Shown here: positions 7,648 through 16,318 of the stretch, piece by piece
Layout of the letters: each line of letters starts with the position of its first letter
How positions within the stretch are numbered: the stretch's first letter is position 1
DNA from: an uncultured Oscillospiraceae bacterium
GTDB taxonomy: Bacteria > Bacillota > Clostridia > Oscillospirales > Acutalibacteraceae
Length of the DNA stretch: 22,550 nt
Reading direction: 5' to 3'
NCBI GenBank assembly: GCA_900556765.1
Contig: USQH01000007.1
Coordinates: 1 to 22,550 of the forward strand
Made by a program: the position numbers and the translations under genes
The notes under the pieces: generated by a model
The model's database searches: none
Told to the model about the DNA's origin: nothing
The model's input: the letters and a program-made list of their open reading frames with translations, nothing else

Positions 7648-8505
7648 ATGGAGCTTGTACTTATTACGGGAATGTCAGGTTCGGGAAAATCGCAGGCGGT
7701 TGATGTTTTGGAGGACATCGGCTTCTACTGTGTCGATAATGTTCCAGCGTTTTTGCTTCCTACCTTTGTAAATCTACTTATGGATTCGCAGAATAAGCAC
7801 GACCGCATTGCCATCGTGACCGATATACGCAGCGGCGATATGTACGACGATCTCGTTCGGGCTATACAAAAGCTGCGCGAAGATTCAATACCGTTTCACA
7901 TGCTTTATTTGGAGGCGTCGGACGATGTGCTGGCGCATCGGTTCAAGGAAACGCGCAGAAGGCACCCTCTGCTCGATGAGACGGGCGGATTGCTCCCTGC
8001 CGCTATACGAAAGGAACGCAGCGTGATCGGTCATTTGCGCGAAATTGCCGATTATACAGTCGACTCGAGCGACACCTCGGCGATACAACTCCGCGAGCGT
8101 ATACGCAACCTCTTTTTAGAGGATAAGCGCGACGGTATGTCGATACTGTGTATGTCCTACGGAGCAAAGCACGGCGGAGTCAGCTATGCCGACCTTGTCT
8201 TTGATGTAAAATGCCTGCCTAATCCGTTCTATATTAACGAACTGAGGGACAAGACCGGGCTTGATAAAGAGGTTCGTGATTATGTTATGTCATCCGAAGA
8301 AGCGCAGTGCTTTCGCGATAAACTGTTTGACATGATAGATTATCTTATTCCGCTGTATATACGCGAGGGTAAGAGTCAGCTCGTTATCGCATTCGGCTGT
8401 ACCGGTGGCCATCACCGTTCGGTCACTTTTGCGTGTGAAATGTATGATCATTTAAAGAATCGCGGCTACAATGTGTCGGTAAATCACCGCGATATAAAGA
8501 AGTAA
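7648..8505 (+). CDS. rapZ: RapZ/YvcJ nucleotide-binding protein
   Basis: A 285-residue P-loop protein. Family members bind and hydrolyse nucleotides. In E. coli RapZ directs the small RNA GlmZ to RNase E, while in Bacillus YvcJ affects competence; the target here is unknown. Walker A G-M-S-G-S-G-K-S is at residues 8-15. The N-terminal domain ends with the conserved R-R-R-H-P-L region. The C-terminal RNA/metabolite-binding domain carries F-G-C-T-G-G-H-H-R-S-V and H-R-D. I chose the ATG at 7648, twelve bases after AGGAG, over an in-frame TTG at 7639 that is only three bases from it; the ATG gives the family's usual MELV start. It is the last gene of the hprK operon. Confidence 0.94.
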   Translation: MELVLITGMSGSGKSQAVDVLEDIGFYCVDNVPAFLLPTFVNLLMDSQNKHDRIAIVTDIRSGDMYDDLVRAIQKLREDSIPFHMLYLEASDDVLAHRFKETRRRHPLLDETGGLLPAAIRKERSVIGHLREIADYTVDSSDTSAIQLRERIRNLFLEDKRDGMSILCMSYGAKHGGVSYADLVFDVKCLPNPFYINELRDKTGLDKEVRDYVMSSEEAQCFRDKLFDMIDYLIPLYIREGKSQLVIAFGCTGGHHRSVTFACEMYDHLKNRGYNVSVNHRDIKK

Positions 8506-8517
8506 CTTGCTTTATGA

Positions 8518-8551
8518 AAAATGCCCTTATCGTGTTCGGTAAGGGCATTTT
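8518..8551 (+). terminator. Terminator closing the hprK-glcK-murB-rapZ operon
   Basis: A perfect 12-bp stem pairs 8518-8529 (AAAATGCCCTTA) with 8540-8551 around a ten-base loop; the T run is the end of the 3' arm. It stands between rapZ and whiA, where yvcK is normally found in Firmicutes. Confidence 0.85.
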
Positions 8552-8589
8552 GGGTAAACATATGCGATCTCAGCATAGGGGTAAAAACC

Positions 8590-8598
8590 TGTTATGAT
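8590..8598 (+). promoter_or_regulatory. Probable extended -10 promoter for whiA-dnaE
   Basis: TGTTATGAT combines the TGn extension with a TATGAT hexamer, 31 bases before the whiA GTG. No good -35 hexamer is visible at 17 bases. It lies just downstream of the rapZ terminator, where a new promoter is needed. Confidence 0.5.
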
Positions 8599-8628
8599 AG
8601 ATGCAGTGAAAAATGAGGAGGTGTAACG

Positions 8629-9498
8629 GTGTCGTTTTCATCAGACGTAAAAGCAGAACTGTGCAGGATAAAAGGAACTCGGTCATGCTGTCTTTTGGCG
8701 GAATGTGCGGGGATGCTGTTTTTCGCCCGACATCTCAGCGAGGAGAAAATATCATTCTATACCGAGTATGACTATGTTGCCGAGCATTTGTGTTATCTGC
8801 TGAAAAAGCGGTTCAAAATAACCGCCGAGCATACAGTGACCGACAAAGGTGTAAATAAAGTCACCGTGCCCGATGCATCCGAACGTGCCACGATAATTGC
8901 ACGGATGAAAACGGGGGACAGGCCCTGCGATTCACTGCTTAAAAATGACTGCTGCGTTTCGGCGTTTTTACGCGGCGCATTTCTTTCCTGCGGCATCGTC
9001 ACCGACCCGAACAAAGGCTATCGACTGGAATTTGTCTGCCCGTCGCATATCATGGCGCAGTACCTTTTCGCTCTGCTCGTGGGCATGATCGACGGAGCTA
9101 AAATGGCGGAACGCGACGGCCAGTACTGCGTGTACTATAAATACAGTACGGCAATCGAGGACTTTCTGACCGTCGCGGGCGCGGTCAATTCGTCGCTGTC
9201 TCTCATGGAGATCAAGGTGGTCAAGGATATGAGAAACAAGCTGAACCGCGTCAACAATTTTGAAAATGCAAATCTCAAAAAAACTGTCAACGCGGCCGTT
9301 GATCAGCTTAATGCAATTAAAAAACTCTCAGATTCGGGCGTGCTTGATACATTGCCCGATCCACTGAGGGAGACGGCGGCGCTGCGTGCCGATAATCCCG
9401 ACGCCTCGCTTAAATCGCTTTGCGAGCTGTCGGGCATGAGCCGATCAGGATTGAATCATCGGCTGCAGCGGTTGGTCGAGCTTGCAAACGAACTGTAA
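8629..9498 (+). CDS. whiA: DNA-binding protein WhiA
   Basis: A 289-residue protein, slightly shorter than the usual 300-325. WhiA couples a degenerate LAGLIDADG homing-endonuclease fold to a C-terminal helix-turn-helix. It is a sporulation regulator in Streptomyces and influences division and chromosome segregation in Bacillus. Seen here: the S-F-S-S-D-V-K-A-E-L start, F-L-R-G-A-F-L-S-C-G in the LAGLIDADG-like domain, N-R-V-N-N-F-E-N-A-N-L-K-K, and the HTH S-L-C-E-L-S-G-M-S-R-S-G-L-N-H-R-L near the end. The start is GTG, five bases after a strong AGGAGGTG. The stop is 13 bases before dnaE and shares its message. Confidence 0.94.
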   Translation: MSFSSDVKAELCRIKGTRSCCLLAECAGMLFFARHLSEEKISFYTEYDYVAEHLCYLLKKRFKITAEHTVTDKGVNKVTVPDASERATIIARMKTGDRPCDSLLKNDCCVSAFLRGAFLSCGIVTDPNKGYRLEFVCPSHIMAQYLFALLVGMIDGAKMAERDGQYCVYYKYSTAIEDFLTVAGAVNSSLSLMEIKVVKDMRNKLNRVNNFENANLKKTVNAAVDQLNAIKKLSDSGVLDTLPDPLRETAALRADNPDASLKSLCELSGMSRSGLNHRLQRLVELANEL

Positions 9499-9511
9499 GG
9501 AGCGACGTAAT

Positions 9512-12500
9512 ATGGAATTCGTTCATCTTCATGTTCATACCGAGTACAGTCTGCTGGACGGTGCCTGCCGTATCGGCAAGCTTGCTCATGCCGCAAAGGA
9601 GCTTGGTCAGACCGCGCTTGCGATAACCGATCACGGCGTTATGTACGGCGCGGTGGATTTCTACGAGGCGTGCCGTGCCGAAGGCATCAAACCGATCATC
9701 GGCTGCGAGGTGTATGTTGCCGCACGTTCTCATACCGATAAGGTGCACGGGCTTGATTCCGAGTCGTCTCACCTTATTCTTTTGTGCGAAAATCAAACCG
9801 GCTATCAGAATTTGATAAAGCTGGTGTCAAAGTCGTTCGTCGACGGCTTTTACAATAAACCCCGTGTCGATCACGAATTGCTTGAGCAGTATCACGAGGG
9901 GCTGATCGCGCTGTCGGCGTGTCTGGCAGGCGAAATTCCGCGCACACTGTCGGCAGGCGATTACGAGCGTGCAAAGGAGACCGCGCTGTGGTACGATTCG
10001 GTTTTCGGCAGGGATAATTTCTATATCGAACTTCAAAATCACGGCATTGACGAGCAGGTGCGTATTTTGCCGCAACTGATACGCCTGTCGCGCGATACTG
10101 GCATTCCGCTTGTTGCCACTAACGACGTGCATTACATTGAGAAAAACGACAGTATGGTGCAGAAGGTGTTGGTGTGCATAGCCACCAACCATACCGTTGA
10201 CGAGGATAATCCGCTCGATTTCGGCACCGATCAGTTTTATCTGAAGTCGGGCAGTGAAATGTCGGCGCTGTTCTCATCTTGCCCTGATGCAATTGAAAAT
10301 ACCGGCAGGATCGCCGAACGCTGTAATGTTGAGTTTACTTTCGGTCAGACAAAGTTGCCGCTTTTCGATATCGGTGATGTTGATCACTATGAATATTTCC
10401 GAAAAATGTGCTATGACGGCCTTTACCGGCTTTACGGCGATACGCCCGACAAGTCGCTTTTCGATAGGCTTGAATACGAGCTGGGCGTAATACGCGACAT
10501 GGGATATATCGACTATTATCTCATTGTTCAGGATTTTGTCAGTTATGCAAAACGGCACGATATTCCCGTAGGTCCGGGCAGAGGTTCGGGCGCCGGCAGT
10601 CTTTGCGCCTATTGCGTCGGAATTACAGGCATCGACCCAATTAAGCACGATCTTATTTTCGAGCGCTTTTTGAATCCGGAACGCGTTTCCATGCCCGATT
10701 TTGACATCGACTTCTGCTACGTTCGCCGTCAGGAGGTCATCGACTATGTCGTACGAAAGTACGGCTCCGATCATGTGGCTCAGATCGTCACATTCGGAAC
10801 ACTGAAAGCGCGCGCCGCTATACGCGACGTCGCCCGTGCAATGGCGATACCATATGCCACCGCCGACCGCGTGGCAAAGCTCGTGCCGTTCGAGCTGCAC
10901 GCGACCATTGACAAGGCACTTGCCGATTCATCGGAGCTGAAGCAGATGTACGACGGCGACCCGACCATCCGCGCGTTGATTGATATGTCACGCAAGGTGG
11001 AGGGAATGCCGCGCCATGCATCCCGTCACGCCGCCGGAGTAGTTATCACGCGCGACCGAGTGGACGAGTATGTTCCGCTTGCAACCAACGACGATGCGGT
11101 TGTCACTCAGTTTACAATGACCACTTTGGAACGCCTCGGATTGCTCAAAATGGATTTTCTCGGTCTGCGTAACCTTACGGTCATCGACGACACGGTCAAG
11201 ATGATAAAGCGGCGCGAACCCGATTTTGATATCGAAAAGATACCGCTTGACGATAAAAAGACATTTGCTATGTTTTCCGACGGTCAGACCAACGGCGTTT
11301 TCCAGTTTGAATCGGCGGGAATGAAAAGGGTGCTGACTCAGCTCAAACCGACAGGCATCGAGGATATAATAGCCGTGCTGTCTCTATACCGTCCCGGCCC
11401 GATGGAGTCGATACCTAAGTATATCGCAAACCGTCATTCAGGTAATATAACCTATGCCGCGCCTCAACTCGAGCCTATCCTAAAGGTTACCTACGGCTGC
11501 CTTGTTTATCAGGAGCAGGTTATGCAGGTGTTCCGCGAGCTTGCGGGATATTCGTTCGGCAGAGCCGATATCGTACGGCGCGCCATGTCAAAGAAAAAGC
11601 ACGATGTGATGGAGCGCGAGCGGCGTTCATTCATATACGGTGATGACGAGTGCGACGGTGCGGTGAAACGCGGCGTGCCCGAAAAGGCGGCGAACGAAAT
11701 ATTCGACAGTATGTCGTCTTTCGCATCGTATGCGTTTAACAAATCGCACGCCGCCGCTTATTCATATGTCGCATACCGTACAGCCTACCTCAAATGCCGC
11801 TACGGCAGAGAATACATGGCGTCGCTTTTGACCGGCTTTCTTGATTCACCGGCAAAGGTCGCCGAAAATATCGCCGAGTGTCATCGCATGGGAATACCGG
11901 TGCTTGCACCCCATGTCAACGAGTCGCAAAAGGGATTTTCGGTCAGCAATAAATCCATTCGGTTCGGTTTGCTCGCCGTCCGCAATCTCGGCGTCGGTGT
12001 TATTGACCGCCTGATCTCCGAACGCGAGAAAAACGGAGCGTTTTCCGACCTGTACGACTTTTGCAGCCGCCTTTTTGGTCAGGATATGAACCGCCGCGCT
12101 GTCGAGAGTCTGATAAAATGCGGCGCATTTGACGGACTGGGTGCAAATCGCCGTCAAATGATGGACTCGCTTGACGCTATTTTGGACAGGCTCGGCGCAC
12201 GGCACCGCAGTAATGTCGAGGGACAGATCGGCTTTTATGAAGCCGCTCCCGATGCAGGTAGCGATACTTACGTTTATCCCGATCTTCCCGAGTATCCCGA
12301 AAAGACCTTGCTGAATATGGAGCGCGAGGCGGCAGGAATGTACCTTTCGGGTCATCCTATGTCGGAGTATGAACAGCGCGCTCGTCAAATAGGAGCGGTA
12401 AACATTTGCGATGTGCTTGATGATGACGAGGACAGCGAGTACAAGGACGGCAGTTCGGTTCGCCTGCTTGTCAGCATTGCATCGGTCAAACAAAAAGCTA

Positions 12501-13021
12501 CCAAATCGGGTCAGCAAATGGCTTTCCTGATTGCCGAGGATATGTATGGAAGCATCAGTGTGATGCTTTTTCCGAAAGTATATGCGTCAAATGTGCGCTT
12601 GATACGATCGGACGCTGTGCTGGTCATTGACGGTAAAGTCTCGGTGCGCGAGGAACGCGCTCCCGAAATAATTGCTGAGCGCATTTATCTGCCTGATGAT
12701 CCGGCGTTAAACCGTACGGCTTCGTCCGCCAAACGCGCGCCGATATCCGCGTCTGCCGGTACGCCGCACGCAACACGCCCGTCGGCGCCTTCATCTCGAA
12801 GCGGGCTGTATTTGCGTGTTCCGTCAGCCGACTGCCGCGAATTTGAAAGAGCAAAGGCAGTGCTTGACCTCTTTGAGGGCAGAACGCGGCTGATAATCGT
12901 TTGTGTAGACACAGGTAAACGGCTTGTTGCTCCTCAGTCGATGTGGGTGGATATAAATGAGCCTATGCTTGACGAATTGAAAAACATTCTCGGCGAGAAT
13001 AATGTAGCGGTTGTTGAATAA
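9512..13021 (+). CDS. dnaE: DNA polymerase III subunit alpha (DnaE)
   Basis: A 1169-residue replicative polymerase, close in size to E. coli DnaE (1160). The N-terminal PHP domain starts H-L-H-V-H-T-E-Y-S-L-L-D-G (residues 5-17). G-P-G-R-G-S-G-A-G-S-L is at about 354. The catalytic acids are in P-D-F-D-I-D-F (D398, D400) and M-D-F-L-G-L-R-N (D548). Finger and tandem HhH regions follow, and an OB-fold occupies about 970-1050. A Ser/Ala/Pro-rich linker near 1075-1100 leads to the tail. The ATG at 9512 follows AAGGAG by nine bases, and that ribosome binding site overlaps the whiA stop; an upstream TTG in the same frame (9482) lies inside whiA and is unlikely. DnaE works with a beta clamp and, in most Firmicutes, alongside PolC. 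Confidence 0.96.
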   Translation: MEFVHLHVHTEYSLLDGACRIGKLAHAAKELGQTALAITDHGVMYGAVDFYEACRAEGIKPIIGCEVYVAARSHTDKVHGLDSESSHLILLCENQTGYQNLIKLVSKSFVDGFYNKPRVDHELLEQYHEGLIALSACLAGEIPRTLSAGDYERAKETALWYDSVFGRDNFYIELQNHGIDEQVRILPQLIRLSRDTGIPLVATNDVHYIEKNDSMVQKVLVCIATNHTVDEDNPLDFGTDQFYLKSGSEMSALFSSCPDAIENTGRIAERCNVEFTFGQTKLPLFDIGDVDHYEYFRKMCYDGLYRLYGDTPDKSLFDRLEYELGVIRDMGYIDYYLIVQDFVSYAKRHDIPVGPGRGSGAGSLCAYCVGITGIDPIKHDLIFERFLNPERVSMPDFDIDFCYVRRQEVIDYVVRKYGSDHVAQIVTFGTLKARAAIRDVARAMAIPYATADRVAKLVPFELHATIDKALADSSELKQMYDGDPTIRALIDMSRKVEGMPRHASRHAAGVVITRDRVDEYVPLATNDDAVVTQFTMTTLERLGLLKMDFLGLRNLTVIDDTVKMIKRREPDFDIEKIPLDDKKTFAMFSDGQTNGVFQFESAGMKRVLTQLKPTGIEDIIAVLSLYRPGPMESIPKYIANRHSGNITYAAPQLEPILKVTYGCLVYQEQVMQVFRELAGYSFGRADIVRRAMSKKKHDVMERERRSFIYGDDECDGAVKRGVPEKAANEIFDSMSSFASYAFNKSHAAAYSYVAYRTAYLKCRYGREYMASLLTGFLDSPAKVAENIAECHRMGIPVLAPHVNESQKGFSVSNKSIRFGLLAVRNLGVGVIDRLISEREKNGAFSDLYDFCSRLFGQDMNRRAVESLIKCGAFDGLGANRRQMMDSLDAILDRLGARHRSNVEGQIGFYEAAPDAGSDTYVYPDLPEYPEKTLLNMEREAAGMYLSGHPMSEYEQRARQIGAVNICDVLDDDEDSEYKDGSSVRLLVSIASVKQKATKSGQQMAFLIAEDMYGSISVMLFPKVYASNVRLIRSDAVLVIDGKVSVREERAPEIIAERIYLPDDPALNRTASSAKRAPISASAGTPHATRPSAPSSRSGLYLRVPSADCREFERAKAVLDLFEGRTRLIIVCVDTGKRLVAPQSMWVDINEPMLDELKNILGENNVAVVE

Positions 13022-13074
13022 TGTAAAATTGTTGCAAAATAATATAAAAAAGTGAGCAATCGCGGCGAAAACTC

Positions 13075-13105
13075 TTGACACTTGTTGTAAATGTATTATT
13101 ATAAT
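13075..13105 (+). promoter_or_regulatory. Promoter of pfkA
   Basis: A perfect TTGACA (13075-13080) is followed by TATAAT (13100-13105) at 19 bases, or by TTATAA one base earlier at 18. It lies 57 bases before the pfkA ATG, in a 140-base gap after dnaE. Confidence 0.7.
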
Positions 13106-13161
13106 AGTAATATGCGAATTTTATTATTTGTTACTAACTTTAACACGATCAGGTGATTATT

Positions 13162-14130
13162 ATGTCAGTTAAAACTATCGGCGTTCTGACCAGCGGCGGC
13201 GACGCTCCGGGCATGAACGCGGCTATTCGTTCGGTTGTCCGTACCGGCCTTGCAGAGGGCCTTTCGGTCAAGGGAATCATGCGCGGCTACGCGGGACTTA
13301 TTGACGATGAGATCGTCGATCTGAATCTGCGTTCCGTTTCAGATATTATCCATCGCGGCGGTACCATGCTTTACACCGCGCGCTGCCCTGAGTTTAAGAC
13401 CGAGGAAGGTATGCAGACCGCTATCGCTACTTGCCGTAAAAACGGTATCGACGGTATCGTCGTTATCGGCGGTGACGGTTCCTATCGCGGCGCGCGCGAT
13501 CTTTCCGAGCGCGGCATCCCCTGCGTAGGTATCCCCGGCACTATCGACAACGATATTTCTTCGACCGAGTATACTATCGGTTTTGATACAGCGATGAACA
13601 CCGCTATGGAGATGGTCGACCGCCTGCGCGACACGGCGCAGTCACATGAGCGCTGCACCATCGTAGAGGTAATGGGCAGACGCGCCGGCTATATCGCTCT
13701 GCACACTGGTATCGCCGTCGGTGCTACCGCTATCCTCGTGCCTGAGGTTCCGTTTGATCTTGAAAAGGACGTTATCGAAAAGATTCTTAATACAAAGAAG
13801 TCAGGCAAAAAGCACTTCATCGTCGTTGTTGCCGAGGGCGTCGGACACGTTGACGAGCTTGCAAAGGAAATCGAGGCTAAGTGCGGCATTGAAAGCCGTG
13901 CGACCGTTCTCGGCCATGTTCAGCGCGGCGGCTCGCCGACAGTGCGCGACCGCGTAATGGCGAGCGAGATGGGCTATCACGCCGTCCAGCTGCTCAAGCA
14001 GGGAATAGGCAACCGCGTTGTATGTCTTTGCGACGGCAAGGTCGTCGACAAGGATATTTTTGAAGCACTTAATGAAAAGAAGTCCTACGAGTTCGAGCTG
14101 CATAAGATAGCTCACGACATTTCCATATGA
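13162..14130 (+). CDS. pfkA: ATP-dependent 6-phosphofructokinase
   Basis: A 322-residue enzyme that phosphorylates fructose 6-phosphate to the 1,6-bisphosphate, the committing step of glycolysis. Family signatures: T-S-G-G-D-A-P-G-M-N-A-A-I-R at the start, G-G-D-G-S-Y (D105, G106; the Gly marks ATP rather than pyrophosphate use), P-G-T-I-D-N-D-I with catalytic D129, M-G-R-R-A-G-Y, and G-H-V-Q-R-G-G-S-P-T-V-R-D-R. Length and motifs fit the allosteric bacterial tetramer. The ATG at 13162 has AGGTG six bases upstream; a GTG at 13153 overlaps that site and is rejected. Codons are strongly biased to C-ending forms, as expected for a highly expressed gene. Confidence 0.97.
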   Translation: MSVKTIGVLTSGGDAPGMNAAIRSVVRTGLAEGLSVKGIMRGYAGLIDDEIVDLNLRSVSDIIHRGGTMLYTARCPEFKTEEGMQTAIATCRKNGIDGIVVIGGDGSYRGARDLSERGIPCVGIPGTIDNDISSTEYTIGFDTAMNTAMEMVDRLRDTAQSHERCTIVEVMGRRAGYIALHTGIAVGATAILVPEVPFDLEKDVIEKILNTKKSGKKHFIVVVAEGVGHVDELAKEIEAKCGIESRATVLGHVQRGGSPTVRDRVMASEMGYHAVQLLKQGIGNRVVCLCDGKVVDKDIFEALNEKKSYEFELHKIAHDISI

Positions 14131-14138
14131 TTTATTTG

Positions 14139-14164
14139 CGGACGCATAAGCAATTATGTGTCCG
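14139..14164 (+). terminator. Hairpin after pfkA with GCAA tetraloop
   Basis: An 11-bp stem with one G-U pair joins 14139-14149 to 14154-14164 around a GCAA (GNRA-type) loop. It begins eight bases after the pfkA stop. The following tract, TATTTAATATT, is only partly T-rich, so it may be a weak terminator or an mRNA-stabilising 3' end. Confidence 0.55.
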
Positions 14165-14213
14165 TATTTAATATTATACGGCTACTTTAACAAATAAAGC
14201 AGGTGAATGATAA

Positions 14214-14693
14214 ATGAAAAGAAACGATTACATAAGCTGGGACGAGTATTTTATGGGTATCGCCGTTCTGTCGGCAATGAGAAGCAAGGATCCCGGAACG
14301 CAGGTCGGCGCCTGCATCGTCAGCGACGAAAACAGGATAATGACCGTCGGATATAACGGAATGCCGCGCGGCTGTTCGGATGACGACTATCCGTGGGAGC
14401 GCAGAGGCGATGTGCTTGACACAAAGTATGCTTTTGTCTGTCACGCCGAGCTTAACGCCATACTCAACTATAACGGAGGCTCAATGAAGGGAAGCCGCTG
14501 CTATGTGACGCTTTTCCCGTGCAATGAATGCGCAAAGGCGATAATACAAAAGGGCATTGCAGAGATCATTTATATGAGCGACAAGTATGCCGATACCGAC
14601 GACACAGTCGCGTCAAAGCGCATGCTTGATTCCGCCGGCGTGAAATACCGCCTCTATGAGCCGCAGGGCAGAGAAATATCATTCACACTGTGA
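14214..14693 (+). CDS. dCMP deaminase family protein
   Basis: A 159-residue zinc-dependent deaminase predicted to convert dCMP to dUMP for thymidylate synthesis. The zinc and catalytic sites are H-A-E (H77, E79) and P-C-N-E-C (C103, C106). The N-terminal W-D-E-Y-F-M-G-I-A, D-P-G-T-Q-V-G-A-C-I-V and G-Y-N-G-M-P-R-G are typical of deoxycytidylate deaminases (ComEB/DCTD type) rather than cytidine or tRNA-adenosine deaminases. The ATG is eight to nine bases after AGGTG. It follows pfkA after 83 bases containing a hairpin, so it may have its own promoter. The 205 bases after it, up to 14898, hold only the candidate promoter of the next gene. Confidence 0.92.
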   Translation: MKRNDYISWDEYFMGIAVLSAMRSKDPGTQVGACIVSDENRIMTVGYNGMPRGCSDDDYPWERRGDVLDTKYAFVCHAELNAILNYNGGSMKGSRCYVTLFPCNECAKAIIQKGIAEIIYMSDKYADTDDTVASKRMLDSAGVKYRLYEPQGREISFTL

Positions 14694-14859
14694 GCGTTGC
14701 AGTAATTATTACGAATAACAATAAATTGCGATTTTTTGATTGCGTATGATGTGGACAAAGACGGCTTTCAATAACTGCAAATGCGATTTCAGTACGGTTT
14801 TACAATAAAATCATTTCAAAAATGGTTATAATGCCAATGGTATTTTTTTACTGTACTAT

Positions 14860-14865
14860 TATAAT
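14860..14865 (+). promoter_or_regulatory. Candidate -10 element for the alpha-galactosidase gene
   Basis: TATAAT, 33 bases before the ATG. Another TATAAT occurs at 14827-14832. Neither has a convincing -35 hexamer at 16-18 bases, which suggests an activator-dependent promoter or a misassignment. I saw no good catabolite (cre) site in the 205-base gap. Confidence 0.35.
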
Positions 14866-14898
14866 TAACTGACATTATGTTTTATGGGAGGCTAAAAA

Positions 14899-16032
14899 AT
14901 GATAGTAAAGACACCGCCTATGGGATGGAATACATGGAATACCTTCGGCGAAAAGATAAGCGAGGATATGATAAAGGAATCGGCAGATGCGATGGTAAAA
15001 AACGGACTGCTTGACGCCGGTTACAACTATCTCGTTATCGACGACTGCTGGGCAAAGAGACAGCGCAATCCGGAAACTCAGCGTATGGAAGCCGATCCGG
15101 AGAAATTCCCGAACGGCATGAAGGCAGTTGCCGACTATGTTCACTCAAAAGGACTTAAATTCGGTATGTATTCCTGCGCCGGCGTACGCACCTGTGCCGG
15201 CTATCCTGGCAGCTACGGTCACGAGTTCTTGGACGCGGAGACATTTGCCGATTTTGACATTGACTTCTTGAAATATGATTACTGCTTCCGTCCGCATAAG
15301 GGTCTGCCCGGTGAAATGCTGTATCATCGCATGGGCAACGCTCTGCGTGCTACCGACAAGGATATTCTTTTCTCAGCCTGCAACTGGGGTCAGGACGACG
15401 TTTTCTCGTGGATCCGCGCGACCGGCGCCCATATGTATCGTTCTACATATGATATCGTGGACAATTTCAAGTCGTTCAAGGATATTTCAACAAGCCAGAT
15501 TGATAAAATGTGCTATAATACACCCGGCTGCTTTAATGATATGGATATGCTGACTGTCGGTATGTTCGGTAAGGGCAATGTCGGCTCCGACGGATGCAAC
15601 GCGCGTGATTACAAGCTGCAGTTCTCGGTTTGGTGCATTATGGGCTCTCCGCTCATGCTCGGCTGTGATATTCGCAGCATGGACGAAGAAACTTTGAAGC
15701 TGATCACAAATAAAGAGCTTATCCGTATCAATCAGGATCCCGAATGCAGACAGGCTTTTCGTCTTTCTCAGAGTTGGGATAAGGATGGAGTCGTTCTTGC
15801 CCGCAAACTGGAAAACGGCGACTTTGCAATCGGTATATTCAACTTCAACGATTACAGAGCAATGCTGCCTGTTTACTTTGAGGATATCGGTTATCCCGCC
15901 GACTGCGGACTTAAGTTTGAGGTTCACAACGTGTTGACAGGCGAGAAGTTCACCTGTGTTGACGATTCGATGAGCACTTGGATCGATGAGCACGATGCTA
16001 TCGTTTACCGTGTAACACCGGTCAAAAAATAA
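14899..16032 (+). CDS. GH27 alpha-galactosidase, intracellular
   Basis: A 377-residue TIM-barrel glycosidase releasing terminal alpha-galactose from raffinose-type or galactomannan oligosaccharides. The start P-P-M-G-W-N-T-W-N-T-F and V-I-D-D-C-W are diagnostic of clan GH-D, family 27. The nucleophile is the Asp in L-K-Y-D-Y-C (D127), and the acid/base is in Y-R-S-T-Y-D-I (D185). A beta-sandwich tail occupies about 290-377. No signal peptide is present, so it should act on imported oligosaccharides. GGGAGG lies eight bases before the ATG. No sugar transporter or regulator is adjacent. Alpha-N-acetylgalactosaminidase activity is a possible alternative within GH27. It is followed by a coupled zinc-ribbon gene. 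Confidence 0.92.
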   Translation: MIVKTPPMGWNTWNTFGEKISEDMIKESADAMVKNGLLDAGYNYLVIDDCWAKRQRNPETQRMEADPEKFPNGMKAVADYVHSKGLKFGMYSCAGVRTCAGYPGSYGHEFLDAETFADFDIDFLKYDYCFRPHKGLPGEMLYHRMGNALRATDKDILFSACNWGQDDVFSWIRATGAHMYRSTYDIVDNFKSFKDISTSQIDKMCYNTPGCFNDMDMLTVGMFGKGNVGSDGCNARDYKLQFSVWCIMGSPLMLGCDIRSMDEETLKLITNKELIRINQDPECRQAFRLSQSWDKDGVVLARKLENGDFAIGIFNFNDYRAMLPVYFEDIGYPADCGLKFEVHNVLTGEKFTCVDDSMSTWIDEHDAIVYRVTPVKK

Positions 16033-16244
16033 TGTCCGATTGCTATAAGTGCGGCGCGCATCTTACGGGTGATGAGGTCGGCCTTTATCGAAAGACGGTG
16101 AACCGTCAGGCAACCGAGTTTTTGTGTCTTGACTGTTTGGCAGAGCATTTCAATACCGAGCGCAGCAGTTTGGAGACAATGATCGAACGCCTGCGTGCGA
16201 CCGGCTGTGCCTTTTTCGCGCCAAAGGATAAAGACGCTGATTGA
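16032..16244 (+). CDS. Small zinc-ribbon-like protein of unknown function
   Basis: A 70-residue protein with C-Y-K-C (Cys 4 and 7) and C-L-D-C (Cys 32 and 35), a CxxC-24-CxxC spacing suited to one zinc ribbon. The C-terminal half looks helical and ends in a charged tail, with another Cys near residue 59. Its ATG shares one base with the TAA of the alpha-galactosidase gene (TAATG), and there is no separate Shine-Dalgarno, so translation is probably coupled. A terminator follows 20 bases after the stop. I do not recognise a named family. A role in protein or nucleic acid binding is only what the fold class suggests. Confidence 0.72.
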   Translation: MSDCYKCGAHLTGDEVGLYRKTVNRQATEFLCLDCLAEHFNTERSSLETMIERLRATGCAFFAPKDKDAD

Positions 16245-16264
16245 ATGATTATCATATGAATAAG

Positions 16265-16299
16265 AGCGTGGATGGAACTTTGCTCCATCCACGCTTTTT
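16265..16299 (+). terminator. Rho-independent terminator of the alpha-galactosidase operon
   Basis: A perfect 12-bp stem, 16265-16276 with 16284-16295 (AGCGTGGATGGA and its complement), with a seven-base loop and TTTTT. Confidence 0.92.
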
Positions 16300-16318
16300 G
16301 CGATGATTTTCCGATAAT

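Noticed and set aside
11846..12517. 223-codon minus-strand frame inside dnaE
   Set aside because: It is fully antisense to the conserved polymerase C-terminal half and has no family resemblance.
14759..14775. Possible catabolite-responsive (cre) site upstream of the alpha-galactosidase
   Set aside because: The half sites are one base out of register with the consensus and the left half does not match.
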